DNA of 45,016 bases from NCBI GenBank assembly GCA_903847975.1, contig CAINFC010000205.1, positions 1-45,016 of the forward strand, written 5' to 3'. Numbering within the stretch: position 1 is the stretch's first letter; each line of letters opens with the position of its first letter. Positions 42,543 to 45,016 of this stretch are shown in pieces. Position numbers and translations under genes: made by a program. Below the pieces are notes generated by a model, which saw only the letters and a program-made list of their open reading frames with translations, was not told where the DNA came from and made no database searches. The DNA comes from an uncultured Acidobacteriota bacterium (GTDB lineage Bacteria > Acidobacteriota > UBA6911 > CAINFC01).

Positions 42543-44257
42543 GCTACGGTTTTTTCTTCCAGGAGCTCGGGCTTTTCGACCGAGATCGGCACCCGCAGCG
42601 GATATTCCGTGCGGATGGTCGGCGGCTGGCGCATGACGGTGCCGTGCTTGCGGATCCTCCGGTTCTCGATCCAGGAGGAAACGCGGACGTAGGCAGCCAT
42701 CGCCCTGTCTTTCCAGGAGAGAGGTCCGAAGGTTTCCTGGTATTCCGCGATAAGGCGCCGGCACTTTTCTGCAGCGGCCCGATTGGGCGCGTAGCGGAGC
42801 ATGGCGGCCATCGCCGGACGGAACCGCGTGGCGTTGCGGCGCATGACTTCCAGCCGCAAATGCATATAATCATCGCGCCCTCCGGCGTCTCCGGGGGAGT
42901 AACGCAGCGTGGCGGGATTCCAGACCAGGCCCGACTTTTCCCGTTCTTCGATCTGGGCTCGCATGGTCCGGTAGCCCTTCAGGGCGGTCCAGGCCATGTT
43001 CATGACTCCCGGGCCCTGGGCGTGATATTTGCGGGTGAACGCGTCGATCAGGTAGCGGGAGGATTCCTCCGCCGTGAAGTGCGGGTGGTGGAACCAGATC
43101 GTGTTCTGGCCGTGCTTGATGGTCCAGCTGACGTCGTTCCGCAGCTTTCCCAGAGCGTCGTAGTCCTCGTAAAGCCGCGTTCCCGGCATAGGTCCCCACT
43201 GCATGAACTGCATCAGGTCGGACTCCAGGCCGATGGCCCAGTTGATGTCTTCTTCAATGGTGTTCTTGTCGTGGTGCTCCAGGAAAAGGATGGCCGAAGC
43301 CAGCACGGTAATGCCGTGATTCTGCAGGTCGGCAATCAACGCCTTCAGGTCGATGCCCCGCGTTTTCTCGAACAGGTCGGCTTTGGATTCCACTCCGATC
43401 CACAGAAAGGTCACCCCCATCCGCACCAGGAAGTCGATGCCCATCTTTTTGATGGTCTCCGCCGAGGAAAAAGTGGAGAAGGTGTAGGCCTTCTTCCCCG
43501 ATTCCATTTCCGCGAGCAGCTCCGTGGCCCGGCGGGGATTCTTGAAAAAATTCTCGTCCATCAGGCCGTAGTCGTTCACCCGGTAGGCCTTTTCGGCCTT
43601 GTGGCAGGCGTCGTAGAGATCCCGTCCGTTGTGCAGGAAGGAGGTGTATTTCTTCTCGAACTTGTGCGAGGTGGCGCAGAAGCGGCACGAGTTAGTGCAG
43701 CCCACGCCGGTGATCAGGATACCTGCTTTTTCCAGGATGGGAGCGCCGTAAATGTAGCTGTTGACGCTGGTGAGCAGGGTCGGGTGGATCAGCGGCCGGT
43801 CGGGATCTTCGCCGAAGTATTGCCGCAGCCAGCTTACGCCCTCCCCGCGGCAGATTTCATCGTAAACGATCATTTCCTCCAGGTTGGGAATCGCCGTGCC
43901 GTGGCCTCCCAGGATAATTTTGATGTTCGGGTGGCGCGTGCGGATATACTGCGCCATGCGTCCGGCCTTGAGCACGTTGGGGACAATAAAGGAAATGCCC
44001 ACATGGGTGTACTGGCCGGAATCGACCTCCCGGGTGAATTCGTCCCAGGTGGGGAAATCCAGCACAGTGGTGGCCACATGGATGTTTTCGGCCATCAGGT
44101 ACAGTCCGTAGCTGTAATTGTTGGACCGGGGAGAATGAACTCCCTGCTCCCGGGTGACCTGGTTGTTCAATAACTCCATGGTGCACAACGCGTCGCCGTA
44201 TTCATCGTCCACCACGCCGTAGGGCTTAACCACCCCGCATAATAATATTTTAGCCAT
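42539..44257 (-). CDS. B12-binding-domain radical SAM protein
   Basis: The 572-residue protein has an N-terminal cobalamin-binding-type Rossmann domain (about 60-150: THVGISFIVPNVLKAGRMAQYIR, IKIILGGHGTAI) and a radical SAM barrel with CTNSCRFC (C187, C191, C194), then FLWIGVESKADLFEKTRGID and TVLASAILFLEHH. The C-terminal 150 residues are helical and Arg-rich. Such enzymes perform radical methylations or ring rearrangements (BchE, hopanoid and antibiotic methylases). No biosynthetic neighbours reveal the substrate. It is a single gene, convergent with the glycosidase. Cobalamin use links it loosely to the corrinoid operon at the other end of the window. Confidence 0.88.
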   Translation of the reverse strand: MAKILLCGVVKPYGVVDDEYGDALCTMELLNNQVTREQGVHSPRSNNYSYGLYLMAENIHVATTVLDFPTWDEFTREVDSGQYTHVGISFIVPNVLKAGRMAQYIRTRHPNIKIILGGHGTAIPNLEEMIVYDEICRGEGVSWLRQYFGEDPDRPLIHPTLLTSVNSYIYGAPILEKAGILITGVGCTNSCRFCATSHKFEKKYTSFLHNGRDLYDACHKAEKAYRVNDYGLMDENFFKNPRRATELLAEMESGKKAYTFSTFSSAETIKKMGIDFLVRMGVTFLWIGVESKADLFEKTRGIDLKALIADLQNHGITVLASAILFLEHHDKNTIEEDINWAIGLESDLMQFMQWGPMPGTRLYEDYDALGKLRNDVSWTIKHGQNTIWFHHPHFTAEESSRYLIDAFTRKYHAQGPGVMNMAWTALKGYRTMRAQIEEREKSGLVWNPATLRYSPGDAGGRDDYMHLRLEVMRRNATRFRPAMAAMLRYAPNRAAAEKCRRLIAEYQETFGPLSWKDRAMAAYVRVSSWIENRRIRKHGTVMRQPPTIRTEYPLRVPISVEKPELLEEKTVA

Positions 44258-44587
44258 CTAATTCCTGTTGATTCTCCAAGTTGGAAGTAAACAAAAAGAT
44301 ATCGACCATGGATGATAACTCATAAATAATCAAGATTCATCATAAACATGCAGGCGCTCCTGAGGACGGCGCTTTGCGGGGTATGTCCCGGTTTACAAAT
44401 TTTGTCATCGGCCGAGCGGAGTTCCGCCGGGGGGGCGGAGGGATACGATCCATTTCACCGGAAGAGGGGAAGATCAGGAAGGACGAAATCAGCCATTCGT
44501 CTGTTTGGGGAGAGGAAAAGAACTCTTTGCCGGGCCAGCACGTCGGATAATCTCGCAAAAAGGCCAAGGGCCAAAGGCCCGGCACAT

Positions 44588-44627
44588 AATAGCCCGGGGC
44601 TCCGCTGCGATGCAGCCCCAGGCTATT
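44588..44627. repeat. Long GC-rich hairpin
   Basis: AATAGCC (44588-44594) pairs with GGCTATT (44621-44627) and, after one mismatch, GGGGCT (44596-44601) pairs with AGCCCC (44614-44619), leaving a 12-nt loop. It resembles part of the hairpin-array repeat (CAGCCCGGGG / CCCCGGGCTG) but stands alone. No T-run follows. The rest of 44258-44770 shows no gene; short frames there lack family features. Confidence 0.5.
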
Positions 44628-44770
44628 GTATCAGCGGGCCTTCCGCCTGCTTTGCTCAATACAAATCCTTGACGGCCCGCACGTCCTCCTCGGGAGACGG
44701 AAAGGCCTCTTCCGGAAGGCATCAGTCCGATTTTTTAGGAAGCCATCAAGATGGAGGTGTAAAAAATAGC

Positions 44771-45016
44771 AGGAACCCCAAAGGGGTTCCGGTACACAGC
44801 CCGGGGTTGCGCCGCAGTCGCTACCCCGGGTATGCGGATTTGTTTGAATATCAGCCCTGTAAGGGCTGCGCAAAAACCTGGTATTGCTGTATTGTGCGCA
44901 ACCCTTTTTGGGGTTGTCGCCTGCGGGTGTGCCTACCCGGGGTAGGCGCGAAGCGCGCCAACCCCGGGCTGTGTACCGAAGCCCTTTCAGGGCTTTCGGC
45001 AACGGAAATTCGAAGA
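44771..45016 (-). repeat. Hairpin-array repeat, copy 5 (inverted, reaches window edge)
   Basis: Read on the minus strand, this has the same order as the other copies: AAGCCCTGAAAGGGCTT, CCCGGGGTTGGCGCGC with its partner arm, CAACCCC/AGGGTTG, GCGCAGCCCTTACAGGGCTG, CCCGGGG/CCCCGGG and GGAACCCCTTTGGGGTTCC. It is the only copy in the opposite orientation and lies upstream of the radical SAM gene. Confidence 0.85.

Noticed and set aside
42644-44173. 509-residue open frame on the plus strand
   Set aside because: It is antisense to the radical SAM gene with its CxxxCxxC motif; no domain features.
44340-44722. Small minus-strand frames near the right end
   Set aside because: They have no ribosome sites, no recognisable family features, and overlap a hairpin and low-conservation intergenic DNA.

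Overview
The window is GC-rich, densely coded and reads as a chromosome segment of a Gram-negative-type bacterium. The mix fits an Acidobacteriota-like anaerobe or facultative anaerobe: many secreted proteins of unknown role, Tat-type sugar isomerase/epimerase proteins, a corrinoid methyltransferase operon, LemA/TPM proteins, and paired gltX and glnS. No marker gene fixes the phylum, so this placement is inference. There is no transposase, phage, plasmid or CRISPR gene. There are no tRNA or rRNA genes that I can see.

Layout. (1) 364-6458, minus: a tightly overlapping five-gene operon of corrinoid protein, URO-D-fold methyltransferase, DUF1638 protein, GAF/PAS hybrid histidine kinase and a Tat-exported protein. 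(2) 6650-13399, plus: a secreted beta-repeat protein, then rimO-pgpA-cinA, then a secreted fibronectin-III protein. (3) 13904-20161: glmM and a giant glmS-like gene (minus), divergent from a NamZ/DUF1343 muramidase homologue, together an amino-sugar/peptidoglycan locus. (4) 20158-22627, minus: HD hydrolase, lemA and two TPM-domain proteins. (5) 23040-26654, plus: MaoC-like hydratase, SAM hydrolase (DUF62) and three exported proteins. (6) 26665-32091, minus: gltX, glnS, a Tat-exported TIM-barrel isomerase-like protein and a LacI regulator. (7) 32246-33692, plus: L-rhamnose mutarotase followed by a gene interrupted by one in-frame UGA. (8) 34322-42542: an exported protein, two paralogous secreted proteins (one fused to an FGE-like domain) and a secreted GH42/GH14-like glycosidase. 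(9) 42539-44257, minus: a B12-binding radical SAM protein.

The most important observation is at 32598-33692. Conceptual translation with UGA read as selenocysteine gives one continuous 364-residue exported protein. The UGA falls exactly at the first position of a thioredoxin-type C-x-x-C motif (U50-G-Y-C53). A hairpin starting 11 nt after the UGA has a 7-bp stem and loop GGUCC, nearly the geometry and loop of the E. coli fdhF SECIS. I call this a probable exported thioredoxin-like selenoprotein with an Omp28-like and BACON-like C-terminal part.

The second notable theme is non-coding structure. At least five copies (two cut by window edges) of a roughly 260-bp array of six GC-rich hairpins sit between genes, three of them directly after genes for exported proteins. 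There are also a 72-bp cloverleaf-like element, a 40-bp purine-rich repeat present twice almost identically, and several strong isolated hairpins.
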